Origin: Enterococcus rotai
GTDB taxonomy: Bacteria; Bacillota; Bacilli; Lactobacillales; Enterococcaceae
Direction of reading: 5' to 3'
DNA length: 64,000 nucleotides
NCBI RefSeq assembly: GCF_001465345.1
Contig: NZ_CP013655.1
Coordinates: 2,156,102 to 2,220,101, forward strand
Shown: piece by piece, positions 20,046-32,257 of the stretch
How positions within the stretch are numbered: position 1 is the stretch's first letter
Layout: the number at the start of each line of letters is the position of its first letter
Position numbers and translations under genes: made by a program
Notes under the pieces: generated by a model
Told to the model about the DNA's origin: nothing
What the model saw: only the letters and a program-made list of their open reading frames with translations
Database searches by the model: none

Positions 20046-20120
20046 ATGACTGTTAAAGAATTTAACAATGAAAAAGAAGAACATCAATCCTATTTTTTTA
20101 AAGTTCATAGGTCGTTTTAA
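20046..20120 (+). CDS. Possible 24-codon leader ORF upstream of cggR
   Basis: ATG at 20046 follows TTGAGGGACG with suitable spacing and opens 24 codons (beginning MTVKEFNNEKEEHQSYFF) ending in TAA at 20118-20120, 40 bases before the cggR start. It lies wholly in the operon leader. No regulatory codon run is visible. It may be chance. Confidence 0.25.
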   Translation: MTVKEFNNEKEEHQSYFFKVHRSF

Positions 20121-20160
20121 GTCTAACTTGGACGTTTTTAGACCAACGAAGGAGCGCATC

Positions 20161-21198
20161 ATGCTAAATGAATTAAAAATGATTGAAGCAGTTGCTCCAG
20201 ATTTGCTCGATGTAATGCAGGAAAGATTTCATATTCTTCGTAATATTTACTGGATGCAGCCTATTGGACGCCGAAGTCTATCTGACAGTATGGGGATTAC
20301 AGAACGAGTCTTGAGAACTGAGACAGATTTTCTGAAAAACTTACAACTGATAGAAACTTCAAAAAGTGGTATGACCTTAACTGAAAAAGGCTTAGAAGTT
20401 TACCAAGGATTAGAATCCGTCATGAATCAATTACTTGGCATGCATCAAGTCGAAAAAGAAATTAGCCAATACTTTGGAATCAAACGTTGTATTGTTGTTG
20501 CTGGGAATAGTGATAATCAGGAGAAAGTTCTTTATGAGTTTGGGGATATTTTAACCGATTCGTTGGATTTGATTTTACCTGAAGGTGAGAATATTATTGC
20601 TGTGATGGGCGGAACGACAATGGCAATGACTGCCGAACATATGGGGTCGTTAGAAACAGAAAAACGACACAATCTATTTGTTCCTGCTCGTGGCGGGATC
20701 GGTGAAGCTATGACCGTTCAAGCGAATTCTGTAAGTGCAGTGATGGCTAGTAAAACGGGTGGACACCATAGAGCATTATATGTGCCAGAACAATTAAGTC
20801 TTGAAACGTATAATTCACTGTTGCAAGAACCGTCGATCCAAGAAGTTCTGACATTGATTGAACAAAGTAATTGTGTTGTTCATAGTATCGGTCGTGCGTT
20901 GCATATGGCAGCACGTCGCAAAATGTCAGATGATGAAATGGTGATGTTGAAGCAAAACAATGCTGTGGCAGAATCATTTGGGTATTTCTTTGATGAAGAA
21001 GGAGAAGTGGTTTACAAAATCCCTCGAATCGGACTTCAGTTGAAGGATGTACAAAAAATTCCAAATGTCGTTGCAATTGCGGGCGGTAAGACAAAAGCTA
21101 AAGCAATTCGGGCATATATGAAAAATGCACCAAAACAAACGTGGCTCATCACAGATGAAGCTGCTGCAAATGAGATTTTAAAAGGGGTAACCCTTTAA
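20161..21198 (+). CDS. cggR: Central glycolytic genes regulator CggR
   Basis: A 345-residue SorC/DeoR-family repressor. The N-terminal winged helix carries the CggR signature [20 protein letters not shown] (about residues 34-53); the C-terminal sugar-binding domain has [19 protein letters not shown] and [14 protein letters not shown]. In Bacillus, CggR represses the gap operon and is released by fructose-1,6-bisphosphate. ATG 20161 is chosen because GAAGGAG precedes it and it gives the normal CggR length; an upstream in-frame ATG at 20068 would add 31 untypical residues. gap starts 40 bases after its stop. Confidence 0.95.
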   Translation: MLNELKMIEAVAPDLLDVMQERFHILRNIYWMQPIGRRSLSDSMGITERVLRTETDFLKNLQLIETSKSGMTLTEKGLEVYQGLESVMNQLLGMHQVEKEISQYFGIKRCIVVAGNSDNQEKVLYEFGDILTDSLDLILPEGENIIAVMGGTTMAMTAEHMGSLETEKRHNLFVPARGGIGEAMTVQANSVSAVMASKTGGHHRALYVPEQLSLETYNSLLQEPSIQEVLTLIEQSNCVVHSIGRALHMAARRKMSDDEMVMLKQNNAVAESFGYFFDEEGEVVYKIPRIGLQLKDVQKIPNVVAIAGGKTKAKAIRAYMKNAPKQTWLITDEAAANEILKGVTL

Positions 21199-21238
21199 AA
21201 TAAAAAAATTTTTGATTTTCATAAGGAGGAAATCTTTA

Positions 21239-22240
21239 ATGACAGTTAAAGTAGGTATTAATGGATTTGGACGTATCGGACGCTTAGCATTCCGTCGTAT
21301 CCAAGATGTAGCAGGAATCGAAGTAGTAGCAATCAACGATTTAACAGATGCTAAAATGTTAGCTCACTTGTTAAAATATGACACAACTCAAGGACGTTTC
21401 AACGGAACTGTTGAAGTTCATGATGGATCTTTCAACGTTAACGGTAAAGAAGTTAAAGTTCTTGCTAACCGCAACCCAGAAGAATTACCATGGGGCGAAT
21501 TAGGCGTAGATATCGTTCTTGAATGTACTGGATTCTTCACTTCAAAAGAAAAAGCTGAATTACACTTAAAAGCTGGTGCTAAACGTGTTGTTATCTCTGC
21601 TCCAGGCGGAAATGACGTACCAACAATCGTTTACAACACTAACCACGATATCTTAACAGGTAAAGAAACAGTTATCTCAGGTGCTTCATGTACTACTAAC
21701 TGTTTAGCTCCTATGGCTAAAGCTTTACAAGACAACTTTGGTGTTGTTGAAGGTCTTATGACTACAATCCACGCTTACACAGGTGACCAAATGACTCTTG
21801 ATGGACCACACCCTGGTGGAGACTTCCGTCGTGCACGTGCTGCAGCAGAAAACATCGTACCTAACACTACTGGTGCTGCTAAAGCAATCGGTCTAGTTAT
21901 CCCAGAATTAAATGGTAAATTAGACGGAGCTGCTCAACGTGTTCCTGTAGCAACTGGTTCATTAACTGAATTAGTAACAGTTCTTGACAAAAACGTAACA
22001 GTTGAAGAAGTAAACGAAGTAATGGCTAAAGCAGCTAACGAATCATACGGATACAACGAAGATCAAATCGTATCTTCTGATATCGTAGGTATGACTTTCG
22101 GTTCATTATTCGATGCTACTCAAACTAAAGTAATGACTGTTGGCGACAAACAATTAGTGAAAACTGTTGCTTGGTACGACAACGAAATGTCTTATACTGC
22201 ACAATTAGTTCGTACTTTAGAGTACTTCGCTAACTTATAA
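21239..22240 (+). CDS. gap: Glyceraldehyde-3-phosphate dehydrogenase
   Basis: A 333-residue NAD-type GAPDH: Rossmann start [16 protein letters not shown], catalytic Cys in [12 protein letters not shown] (about Cys152), and WYDNEMSY near the C-terminus. It oxidises glyceraldehyde-3-phosphate in glycolysis. The start follows a strong AAGGAGG. Codon use is strongly biased to favoured codons, as expected for a highly expressed gene. A hairpin (22287-22319) separates it from pgk and may act as a partial terminator or mRNA processing/stability element. Confidence 0.98.
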   Translation: MTVKVGINGFGRIGRLAFRRIQDVAGIEVVAINDLTDAKMLAHLLKYDTTQGRFNGTVEVHDGSFNVNGKEVKVLANRNPEELPWGELGVDIVLECTGFFTSKEKAELHLKAGAKRVVISAPGGNDVPTIVYNTNHDILTGKETVISGASCTTNCLAPMAKALQDNFGVVEGLMTTIHAYTGDQMTLDGPHPGGDFRRARAAAENIVPNTTGAAKAIGLVIPELNGKLDGAAQRVPVATGSLTELVTVLDKNVTVEEVNEVMAKAANESYGYNEDQIVSSDIVGMTFGSLFDATQTKVMTVGDKQLVKTVAWYDNEMSYTAQLVRTLEYFANL

Positions 22241-22286
22241 GATTCGTTCTTATCATTAGTGAAATTTGAACAACTGTGAAATAATA

Positions 22287-22319
22287 AGCGGGGAAGCATC
22301 GCGCTTCCTCGCTTTTTTT
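22287..22319 (+). terminator. Hairpin between gap and pgk
   Basis: AGCGGGGAAGC and GCTTCCTCGCT form an 11-bp stem (one G-T pair) with a T7 tail: a canonical terminator, probably read through in part since pgk lies 57 bases on without an obvious strong promoter. Confidence 0.75.
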
Positions 22320-22375
22320 ATAAGGTTAAGAAAATCATTCTTTTCAAAAATAAAATTAGATAGGGGTAACTTTTA

Positions 22376-23569
22376 ATGGCTAAAAAGACTATCAAAGATG
22401 TAGACTTAAAAGACAAAAAAGTTCTTGTACGTGTTGACTTTAACGTCCCTTTGAAAGATGGCGTGATCACAAACGATAACCGTATCGTTGCAGCACTTCC
22501 AACAATCAAATACGTAATCGAAAATGGCGGGAAAGCAATTTTATTCTCTCATTTAGGTCGTGTGAAAACAGAAGAAGATAAAGCTGGCAAATCATTAAAA
22601 CCAGTAGCAGAACGTTTAGGCCAATTATTGGGCAAACCAGTAACATTCGTTCCTGAAACTCGCGGAACTGAATTAGAAACAGCTGTTAACAACATGAAAG
22701 ACGGCGACGTTTTAGTGTTTGAAAACACTCGTTTTGAAGATATCGATGGTAAAAAAGAAAGCGGAAATGATGCTGAATTAGGTAAATACTGGGCTTCTTT
22801 AGGTGATGTATTTGTGAATGATGCATTTGGTACGGCTCACCGTGCGCACGCTTCAAACGTAGGAATCGCATCAACTGGTATTCCAACAGTTGCTGGATTC
22901 TTAATGGAAAAAGAAATCAAATTCGTCGGTGAAGCAGTAACTGCACCTAAACGTCCATTTGTAGCGATTTTAGGTGGCGCAAAAGTTTCTGACAAAATCG
23001 GCGTTATCGAAAACTTGATTTCTAAAGCAGACAAAATCCTTATCGGCGGCGGAATGACATATACGTTCTACAAAGCAAAAGGAATCGAAATTGGTAATTC
23101 ACTTGTTGAAGAAGATAAAGTTGCTTTAGCAAAAGAATTGATCGAAAAAGCTGGTGACAAACTAGTATTACCAATCGATTCAGTATGTGCTAATGAATTC
23201 AGTAATGATGTTGAAACTGTTATCACTGATGGCGAAGCTGTACCAGAAGGTTACATGGGCTTAGACATTGGACCTAAATCAATTGAATTGTTTACTAAAG
23301 AATTAGAAGGTGCAAAAACAGTTGTTTGGAACGGACCAATGGGCGTATTCGAAATGAGCAACTTTGCTAAAGGGACAATCGGTGTATGTGAAGCAATTGC
23401 TAACTTAGAAGACGCAACAACAATCATCGGTGGAGGAGACTCTGCTGCAGCTGCAATTCAATTAGGCTTTGCTGATAAATTCACTCACATTTCAACAGGT
23501 GGGGGCGCAAGCTTAGAATTACTAGAAGGTAAAGAATTACCAGGTCTAGCGGCAATTAACGATAAGTAA
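22376..23569 (+). CDS. pgk: Phosphoglycerate kinase
   Basis: A 397-residue PGK with the N-terminal signature [16 protein letters not shown], substrate-binding HLGR (about residue 61), the hinge region and the nucleotide-binding [13 protein letters not shown] with [14 protein letters not shown] at the C-terminus. It makes ATP from 1,3-bisphosphoglycerate. It is preceded by TAGGGGTAAC and sits between gap and tpiA in the glycolytic operon. Confidence 0.98.
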   Translation: MAKKTIKDVDLKDKKVLVRVDFNVPLKDGVITNDNRIVAALPTIKYVIENGGKAILFSHLGRVKTEEDKAGKSLKPVAERLGQLLGKPVTFVPETRGTELETAVNNMKDGDVLVFENTRFEDIDGKKESGNDAELGKYWASLGDVFVNDAFGTAHRAHASNVGIASTGIPTVAGFLMEKEIKFVGEAVTAPKRPFVAILGGAKVSDKIGVIENLISKADKILIGGGMTYTFYKAKGIEIGNSLVEEDKVALAKELIEKAGDKLVLPIDSVCANEFSNDVETVITDGEAVPEGYMGLDIGPKSIELFTKELEGAKTVVWNGPMGVFEMSNFAKGTIGVCEAIANLEDATTIIGGGDSAAAAIQLGFADKFTHISTGGGASLELLEGKELPGLAAINDK

Positions 23570-24488
<919 letters not shown>

Positions 24489-24545
24489 TCACGTCTTATA
24501 TCAATATACGCGATTAATCGAAGTTTCATTGAATATTCTATGAAT

Positions 24546-24566
24546 TATGCAAAAAATGTTTGCATA
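24546..24566. promoter_or_regulatory. Perfect inverted repeat overlapping the eno -35 region
   Basis: TATGCAAA-AAATG-TTTGCATA is an 8-bp perfect inverted repeat whose right arm contains the eno -35 hexamer TTGCAT. That placement is typical of a repressor operator; as RNA from upstream it could also form a hairpin. Confidence 0.55.
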
Positions 24567-24588
24567 GCGCGCGTTTATTCACTACAAT
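24560..24588 (+). promoter_or_regulatory. eno promoter
   Basis: TTGCAT (24560-24565), exactly 17 bases, TACAAT (24583-24588), 59 bases before the eno start. It lets eno be transcribed apart from the cggR operon. Confidence 0.65.
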
Positions 24589-24616
24589 CATAATTAAGGG
24601 AATCGAATCCCCTTAG

Positions 24617-25945
<1,329 letters not shown>

Positions 25946-26014
25946 TTTTTAATTGATCATAAAGCAAAAAGGGACAACTGATTTTTTTCATCTTTTCTCC
26001 TTATACTCATACGT

Positions 26015-26048
26015 AAAACACCTCTTGTTTTAACAAGAGGTGTTTTTT
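26015..26048 (+). terminator. Terminator after eno
   Basis: AAAACACCTCTTG and CAAGAGGTGTTTT form a 13-bp stem with T7 tail. Confidence 0.92.
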
Positions 26049-26111
26049 TGTCTCTTTTTTCAGTTATACTGATAGTAATTCAATTGCCATTTTAAAGGAG
26101 AGGATAACGAA

Positions 26112-26510
26112 ATGGAAAAGTTTTTAAGGGGTATATTTATAATCGGTCTTTCAATTATCCTAACGGCCTGTTCCTCCAATAAGAAAGTCGAAAAAGTTGC
26201 TAAAAAAGCTGTAGACAAACGATTGGTACATAAATTAGCAGGTTCTTGGCTAGCAGATAGTTATGATTATGGAAACTATAAAATAGTCTACGAAGAAAAT
26301 AGGTTGATTTTCAATTCAACCGAATTAGAGATTGACTATACAAAAGAGAATAAAGTTTTTACACATAAACAAAACGATAAAACAGTTCATTACATTTTTG
26401 AAGTAAAAGAAGATGAACTGATTGTTTATCCTAGCTATGAAATTGAGCAAAATAGTGACGAACTAATGGTAGGTGGAGATTTAGCACCAATCCAGCTGAA
26501 AAAGATATGA
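26112..26510 (+). CDS. Small lipoprotein of unknown function
   Basis: 132 residues with a lipoprotein signal peptide (FIIGLSIILTAC, Cys20) and a roughly 100-residue beta-rich domain with LAGSWLADSYDYGNYKIVYE, the look of a lipocalin-like or DUF4767-like small ligand-binding domain, but not assignable. AAAGGAGAGG lies before the start. It is followed 70 bases later by the aldehyde dehydrogenase gene, which has its own ribosome binding site. Confidence 0.75.
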   Translation: MEKFLRGIFIIGLSIILTACSSNKKVEKVAKKAVDKRLVHKLAGSWLADSYDYGNYKIVYEENRLIFNSTELEIDYTKENKVFTHKQNDKTVHYIFEVKEDELIVYPSYEIEQNSDELMVGGDLAPIQLKKI

Positions 26511-26583
26511 ACGATATATGAGGAATGATTATCAAAAAGAAAAAATCGGTGCTATACTTAAAAGAAAATGAGGAGGACCTATA

Positions 26584-27969
26584 ATGAACCAATCAGATCT
26601 CCAAGCAATTATGAAAAAGCAACGTACTTTTTTTAACATAAACCAAACAAAATCGATCTCGTATAGAAAAGAGCAACTTGAACAACTCCTAAAAAACGTT
26701 AAAAAACACGAAGAAGATTTCTATTGGGCTTTTGAAAAGGATCTTAAAAAACCTAAAGCAGAAGTATACGCTACCGAATTAGGTCTAGTTCTTTCTGCCA
26801 TTAATGATATGCTCAAAAATCTGGATAAATGGACGAAACCTGTAAATAAACCAAGAGCAGTTTCATCTTTACTAAACAAAAATACGGTTTTCTTAGAGCC
26901 TTTCGGAACGGTCTATATTATCGGTCCCTTTAATTATCCACTTCAGTTGACGCTAGTTCCTTTGATAGGAGCTCTGGCTGCTGGTAATTGTGCTATTGTA
27001 AAACCATCATCAAAAACACCCAATGTAGCAGCGGTGATTGGTGCAATTCTTGGAGAAACGTTTGATGAGGAATATGTCAAAGTGCTATCGCCCAATTCTA
27101 TTGATAATGCGTCAGTCTTAAAAGAGCGTATGGATTTCATCTTTTTTACAGGAAGTACTAAAGTCGGGAAAATTGTGATGGAAGCTGCTGCCAAACACTT
27201 AACGCCAGTTGTCTTAGAGCTTGGAGGGAAAAGTCCAGCAATCGTAACGGAACAAGCTGACATAGAAATTGCAGCTGAACGAATCATTTGGAGTAAATTA
27301 TTGAATACTGGTCAAACATGCATTGCAACAGATTATGTCTTAGTGGATGAAAAGGTCAAAAGCCAACTCATCAAAGCCTTGAAAGAAAAAATTATCGAAT
27401 TCTACGGTCAATCGATTCAAGAAAATCTAGACTATGGTCGTATCGTTCAGGGCTCAGCGATTGATAAGTTTATCCAATTAATCGAGGAAAATCGTCACTC
27501 CCTTATTTATGGAGGAGAGTATGATCAGAAAACAAGATTTGTCGCTCCAAGTCTATTTGACATTGGCTTGACTCGTGAGAATAGTTTGATGAAAGAAGAA
27601 ATATTTGGCCCTTTATTACCAATCTGCACATATGGTCAATTAAGTGAGGCCATTCAATTTGTTAAAGAAGGGGAGAAACCTTTAGCAGTATATTTATTCT
27701 CAGATGATCGAACAATTCAAAAACAGATTTTACATGAACTTTCATTTGGTGGTGGTGGAATCAATCAAACGATTCTTCATGTAGCCAACGATGATTTACC
27801 ATTTGGAGGAGTTGGTGCTTCTGGAATGGGGAATTATCACGGGAAATATAGTATTGAAACATTCTCTCATAAGAAATCGGTTGTTTTTGGTAGAAAAGAC
27901 TCAATGGCAAAATTGATTTATCCACCTTATGATCAGAAGAAATTCGATTGGATCAAACGTTTATTGTAA
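26584..27969 (+). CDS. Aldehyde dehydrogenase (class 3/fatty-aldehyde type)
   Basis: A 461-residue ALDH, the short length of the YwdH/fatty-aldehyde group. It has FGTVYIIGPFNYPLQL, FTGSTKVGK, the general-base Glu in VLELGGKSPAIV, and the catalytic Cys in NTGQTCIATDYV. It oxidises aldehydes to acids with NAD(P); the substrate cannot be told. The C-terminus has a hydrophobic-basic tail but no clear membrane anchor. AGGAGG precedes the start; a bidirectional terminator follows. Confidence 0.92.
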   Translation: MNQSDLQAIMKKQRTFFNINQTKSISYRKEQLEQLLKNVKKHEEDFYWAFEKDLKKPKAEVYATELGLVLSAINDMLKNLDKWTKPVNKPRAVSSLLNKNTVFLEPFGTVYIIGPFNYPLQLTLVPLIGALAAGNCAIVKPSSKTPNVAAVIGAILGETFDEEYVKVLSPNSIDNASVLKERMDFIFFTGSTKVGKIVMEAAAKHLTPVVLELGGKSPAIVTEQADIEIAAERIIWSKLLNTGQTCIATDYVLVDEKVKSQLIKALKEKIIEFYGQSIQENLDYGRIVQGSAIDKFIQLIEENRHSLIYGGEYDQKTRFVAPSLFDIGLTRENSLMKEEIFGPLLPICTYGQLSEAIQFVKEGEKPLAVYLFSDDRTIQKQILHELSFGGGGINQTILHVANDDLPFGGVGASGMGNYHGKYSIETFSHKKSVVFGRKDSMAKLIYPPYDQKKFDWIKRLL

Positions 27970-27982
27970 ATAGAATAGAATA

Positions 27983-28025
27983 AAGCTTAAAGCGCAGATT
28001 ATCTAAACTTGCGCTTTAAGCTTAT
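27983..28025. terminator. Bidirectional terminator
   Basis: AAGCTTAAAGCGCA and TGCGCTTTAAGCTT form a 14-bp perfect stem between two converging genes. Confidence 0.88.
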
Positions 28026-28517
28026 TTAGTTTGTTTTCTCTGCCTTTATACGGACAATCTCTATGATAAATCTAATCCCCGTTACTAAAAAGACAATTAT
28101 TCCCGCAAAAAGGAAAAGAAAACCGATCGGTAAAAGGTAAAAATTTTCGTGTAAAATGCCTGTTGCATCAATATATTCTACTGAATTCATTTTGATGAAA
28201 AAACAGGCAAAACCAAAAAATAATAGAAAACTCCCAATCAATGTGGTGATCATATTTAGTTTTGCTCGTCTGGTCTTGCTACCATCCTTGATTAGCTTTT
28301 CAGTCATATTATTCACATTACTTCCTCCTAGAATCAATTCATCAAGCGAAATATGAAAAATACTAGAAATCAGGATCAATAATTCAAGATCGGGAAGATT
28401 CCGGTTATTTTCCCAGTTTGAGACCGCTTGTCGGGTCACATTCAAACGGATCGCAAATTGTTCTTGTGTGAACTGATTTTTTGTTCTTAACTCTTTGATC
28501 TTGTCTCCAAATTCCAT
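28026..28517 (-). CDS. Xre-family regulator with two membrane segments
   Basis: 163 residues: a helix-turn-helix of the Xre type at the N-terminus (LRTKNQFTQEQFAIRLNVTR QAVSNWE, residues 9-36), a linker, and two hydrophobic segments (about 92-110 and 125-150). Membrane-tethered Xre proteins of this size are common in Firmicutes and of unknown signal. It is transcribed alone, divergent from the DUF975 gene. Confidence 0.82.
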   Translation of the reverse strand: MEFGDKIKELRTKNQFTQEQFAIRLNVTRQAVSNWENNRNLPDLELLILISSIFHISLDELILGGSNVNNMTEKLIKDGSKTRRAKLNMITTLIGSFLLFFGFACFFIKMNSVEYIDATGILHENFYLLPIGFLFLFAGIIVFLVTGIRFIIEIVRIKAEKTN

Positions 28518-28862
28518 CGTCTAAATTCCTTTCGTTAATGTACCTTAAGCATAAAGCGATATCTTGTGATATTCAAGAAAGCATAGCTTGCAGACTGAGT
28601 AATATAGAAGGAAAGAGTTGCTTGCTTCGCCAGTTTAGCTGTGAAAATACGTTTTTTTGTGCTTAGCAGATCCAGTCGAAGTGGTAAATTTTTTTATATA
28701 AATAAATTATAGCATCTCCTGTTTATAATAGGTTGAAATAGGGTAACTTAATTAGAAATGGAATAATTTGTATCAAATAAAAAATGGTAAAATGCATATG
28801 TTTTCTTTTAAGATGATTTATTTGTTATACTAAAATTAATGAAACGAAAGGAGGAAAATTTT
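28518..28862. other. Divergent intergenic region
   Basis: No gene seen. The right end holds a TATACT -10 (28826-28831) and the AAAGGAGG ribosome binding site of the DUF975 gene; the left end must hold the promoter of the Xre gene. An unassigned stretch between has no strong repeats. Confidence 0.4.
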
Positions 28863-29570
28863 ATGAAAACAAGAGCTGAATTAAAAAATGAAGCGAAAGA
28901 CGTTTTACGTGGACGTTGGAAAGACAGTGTGTTGATGTGTTTGGTACCGACATTAGTTTCAATTGCAATTGGACTACTTATATTTTTTCTACTATTATTA
29001 CCAACCATCACATTCGTTCAAAACAACCCTGATTTTGTAAACGGCACTTCAAGCTACGAAGGTAGTTCTGGTGGCGGCGGTGGAGGTTTCTTTGGTGGCG
29101 TTATAGGTGCATTGTTTAGTGCTGGTATTTCTTGGACATTCCTTGATCTTTTAAGAGGAAAAAAACAAGAAATCAACCCTTTTTCAGATGCATTTCGTGG
29201 TTTCGCAGGACCTGTGATTTTAGGTGTCATTTGTATTAGTCTATTAACACTTGTCTTTGTTACACTTTGGTCATTACTATTGATTATCCCAGGAATTATC
29301 AAAGGTTATTCTTATTCACAAGCGTATTTTGTTTATTATGATGGTTATGAAGAAACCGGATTACGTCCAGGATTCTTAGATTCAATCACTCGTAGCAGAA
29401 AGCTTATGAATGGTTATAAAGGACAATTGTTCTTATTAGACCTAAGCTTTATCGGTTGGCATATCCTAGCAATGTTAACATTAGGAATCGGTTATTTATG
29501 GTTAACGCCATACATCACTGCAACCAAAGCAGCATTTTATGAAAATTTACCGAAAACAGCAGCGATTTAA
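28863..29570 (+). CDS. DUF975 family membrane protein
   Basis: 235 residues starting with the DUF975 hallmark MKTRAELKNEAKDVLRGRW, four to five membrane segments, a Gly-rich loop (SGGGGGGFFGG, about residues 73-83), and the conserved PGIIKGYSYSQAYF. Function is unknown. ATG 28863 follows AAAGGAGG and matches family starts, so the upstream in-frame ATG is rejected. Confidence 0.88.
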   Translation: MKTRAELKNEAKDVLRGRWKDSVLMCLVPTLVSIAIGLLIFFLLLLPTITFVQNNPDFVNGTSSYEGSSGGGGGGFFGGVIGALFSAGISWTFLDLLRGKKQEINPFSDAFRGFAGPVILGVICISLLTLVFVTLWSLLLIIPGIIKGYSYSQAYFVYYDGYEETGLRPGFLDSITRSRKLMNGYKGQLFLLDLSFIGWHILAMLTLGIGYLWLTPYITATKAAFYENLPKTAAI

Positions 29571-29577
29571 GCTAGTT

Positions 29578-29608
29578 AAACCAGAAGTTTATGACTTCTG
29601 GTTTTTTT
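29578..29608 (+). terminator. Terminator after the DUF975 gene
   Basis: AAACCAGAAGT and ACTTCTGGTTT form an 11-bp stem with a long T-run. Confidence 0.88.
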
Positions 29609-29748
29609 GTGATGAAAATGTTCCACCTTACATAGCAGAAAATTGTTTATAAATTGTTTATTTTCTTGTTAGAACCTGTTTACATCTCTCTTCTATAATA
29701 AAGGTAAGCAATAAGAAAACAGTTTTATTACTGAAGGGAGAAATGATC

Positions 29749-30714
29749 ATGAACAAGAAAAACAAAAAAATTATCGCAGGTGTTTCAAGTTTAGTTTTAC
29801 TATTAGCAGGTTGTAGCGTGGGAGCACAAGAGACAATAGGGACAAAAGACAGTAACCAGCAACAAACGGAGCAGTCAAAACGAGATAATAGCAAAACGAA
29901 AGGTGACAAACTAACTAAAATTTTAGGTAAAACTGATTGGCAAGGGACAAAGGTCTACGACAAAGACAAGAATGATTTAACAGCAGAAAATGCCAACTTT
30001 ATCGGTTTGGCAAAATATGATGCTGAAACGGGTCGCTATGAATTTTTCGATGCTCAAACAAAAGAAAGCCGTGGTGACCGTGGTACATTCTTCATTACAA
30101 ATGATGGTACAAAACGAATTTTGATTTCTGAAACCATGAATTATCAAGCAGTTGTTGGTCTTACTGAATTGACGAATAAAAAATTTACTTACACTAGAAA
30201 AGGCAAAGACAAAGCAGGAAATGAAGTAGATGTATTTGTAGAACATATCCCGTATAATAAAAGTAAGTTAACTTTTACGGAGAAAGAAAAACCATTAGAT
30301 ACAACTACAGGCAAAATTGATACAAAAACAGCTGGTGCGACTATTTTAGGTCAAACATTATGGAACGGAACTAAAGTGTTGGATGAATCGGGCAATGATG
30401 TAACAGCCTTCAATAAAAACTTTATTAGTTTAGCAAAATTTGCTGCAGACACGAATAAATATGAATTCTTCAATTTAGAGACGGGTGCTAGTCGTGGTGA
30501 CTTTGGTTACTTTGACGTATTAAACCATAATAAAATCCGGGCTCATGTATCGATTGGTCAAAATAAATATGGTACAGCGCTAGAATTAACTGAGTTGAAC
30601 AGCAAGAAATTCACCTATAAACGAACTGGAAAAAATCAAGCAGGTCAAGATATCACAGTATTTGTAGAACATGAACCTTACACAGGCGCATTCAATCCTG
30701 CGTTTAGTTTCTAA
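29749..30714 (+). CDS. Two-repeat DUF4822 lipoprotein
   Basis: 321 residues: lipoprotein signal peptide (LLLAGC), a polar linker, and two tandem copies of a ~105-residue DUF4822 domain (about residues 62-170 and 200-315). Each copy starts ILGxTxWxGTKVxD, passes YEFF, SRGD, and ends KFTYxRxGKxxAGxxxxVFVEHxPY. The family is best known from enterococci; function unknown. GGGAGAA precedes two ATGs; the second (29749) has proper spacing. A histidine-kinase/response-regulator pair starts 66 bases after the stop without an evident terminator, suggesting an envelope-stress cassette. Confidence 0.85.
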   Translation: MNKKNKKIIAGVSSLVLLLAGCSVGAQETIGTKDSNQQQTEQSKRDNSKTKGDKLTKILGKTDWQGTKVYDKDKNDLTAENANFIGLAKYDAETGRYEFFDAQTKESRGDRGTFFITNDGTKRILISETMNYQAVVGLTELTNKKFTYTRKGKDKAGNEVDVFVEHIPYNKSKLTFTEKEKPLDTTTGKIDTKTAGATILGQTLWNGTKVLDESGNDVTAFNKNFISLAKFAADTNKYEFFNLETGASRGDFGYFDVLNHNKIRAHVSIGQNKYGTALELTELNSKKFTYKRTGKNQAGQDITVFVEHEPYTGAFNPAFSF

Positions 30715-30780
30715 AAATGTCTGAACAGAAGTGAAGCAAAGCGATTGTTTCCTCTATAAATGAAAGTAAAGGAGAAAAAA

Positions 30781-32244
30781 ATGACCATAAAAAAACGATT
30801 TCTCATTTCATATATTGGCGGTATAGCAATCGCTTGTCTTTCACTTTTTTCAATCATCAGTATTGTTTTTTATGTGACAACTGGGAAAGTACCAACTCCT
30901 AGTAGTTTGTATAAGACGTTTACACAGCAACGCTCATTAAGCCCAGAGGAAGAACTAGCCTACATCAAATTACGCAATATAGCAAAATCTGATCCTGATC
31001 AATTACTTGAACCAACTGGTGAGTTAAAAGAAATGATCCAAACATTTGAAAAAGAAGCCTTGGGTGTCGTTGTACGTAAGGAAGCAACGATCGCCTATTA
31101 TTCTCAGGATTTAGTAGAAAAATCACTGATTGTCCACTTTCCCCAATTTGATGCTAATAATATTGAAACTAGAGGAACGATCGACAATGCGGGGCGTTTG
31201 TACCGTTATATGAAATTTGATTTTTATTTTAGTGATCAAGTACCGGGAAGCTTATTAGTTTTAAAAAAAGAAAATAACTTTTTAGAATTTATGACAAAGT
31301 GGGGCGTACTGGTCATCGTAACGATAGTGCTAGTGGCACTTGGCGGACTATTTTTTCTAAATCATCTATTAAAGAAAACAATTATCCAACCATTGGAAAA
31401 GCTTGGCGTAGGGATGTCAGAAATCAGTAATGGCTATTTGGAGACCTCTGTGGATAGACCTGTGAAACAAACTGCGATGGAAGTGAAGCAGTTGACGGAT
31501 GATTTTGAAAAGATGCGGGAAGCGTTGCTTCATTCAACAGAAGAACAAGGAAAACTTGAAAATAACCGTAAAGAGCTTGTTGCCAGTATCTCCCATGATC
31601 TCAAAACACCGATCACTTCAATCATCGGTTATGTTGAAGGATTGTTGGACGGAGTAGCGGATTCACCAGAGAAACGTGACAAATACTTACAAACGATCCA
31701 CACCAAAGCTCTCTCATTGAATGATTTGATTGAAGAACTCTTTTTATATTCTAAATTAGATGCAGCCGCAATTCCGTTTCACTTTGAACGAATCAATCTC
31801 AATGAGTTTTTAAAACATATTATTGAAGAATTTCAGTTACAAGAAACGCAAGTGTCAATTCAATTATCTACTCAAGGAACAATGGTAAGCAATGTTTTGG
31901 CAGATCGGATGCAGTTAAATCGAGTGTTCATCAATTTGCTCCAAAATAGCTTGAAATTTAAAGCGCATAATCGACCGCTGTCAATTCAGATCGCTATATC
32001 TGAAACCTCTGAAAGGGTGGAAGTTCGTGTATCTGATAACGGACAAGGTATTTCAGCTGAACAGTTACCGTTTGTTTTTGATCATTTCTATCGGGGAGAA
32101 GAAGCACGGCCAACGAATACTGGTGGTAGCGGTCTAGGTCTTGCCATCGTAAAGCAAATCATCGATATGCATAAAGGACAGGTGCTAATCGAAAGTGAAC
32201 TGCACCAAGGAACAACGGTCACGATTTTACTAAAAAAAGCTTGA
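30781..32244 (+). CDS. Sensor histidine kinase
   Basis: 487 residues: two membrane segments (about 8-33 and 175-198) flanking an extracytoplasmic sensor domain, a HAMP linker, the phospho-accepting His272 in SISHDLKTPITSIIGY, and an HATPase domain with N box (RVFINLLQNSLKF), DNGQGIS and GSGLGLAIVKQI. It autophosphorylates and signals to the regulator 13 bases downstream. ATG 30781 is chosen since AAAGGAGA precedes it. The sensor domain is unlike known ones I can name. Confidence 0.93.
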   Translation: MTIKKRFLISYIGGIAIACLSLFSIISIVFYVTTGKVPTPSSLYKTFTQQRSLSPEEELAYIKLRNIAKSDPDQLLEPTGELKEMIQTFEKEALGVVVRKEATIAYYSQDLVEKSLIVHFPQFDANNIETRGTIDNAGRLYRYMKFDFYFSDQVPGSLLVLKKENNFLEFMTKWGVLVIVTIVLVALGGLFFLNHLLKKTIIQPLEKLGVGMSEISNGYLETSVDRPVKQTAMEVKQLTDDFEKMREALLHSTEEQGKLENNRKELVASISHDLKTPITSIIGYVEGLLDGVADSPEKRDKYLQTIHTKALSLNDLIEELFLYSKLDAAAIPFHFERINLNEFLKHIIEEFQLQETQVSIQLSTQGTMVSNVLADRMQLNRVFINLLQNSLKFKAHNRPLSIQIAISETSERVEVRVSDNGQGISAEQLPFVFDHFYRGEEARPTNTGGSGLGLAIVKQIIDMHKGQVLIESELHQGTTVTILLKKA

Positions 32245-32257
32245 GGAGGACAGCCAG

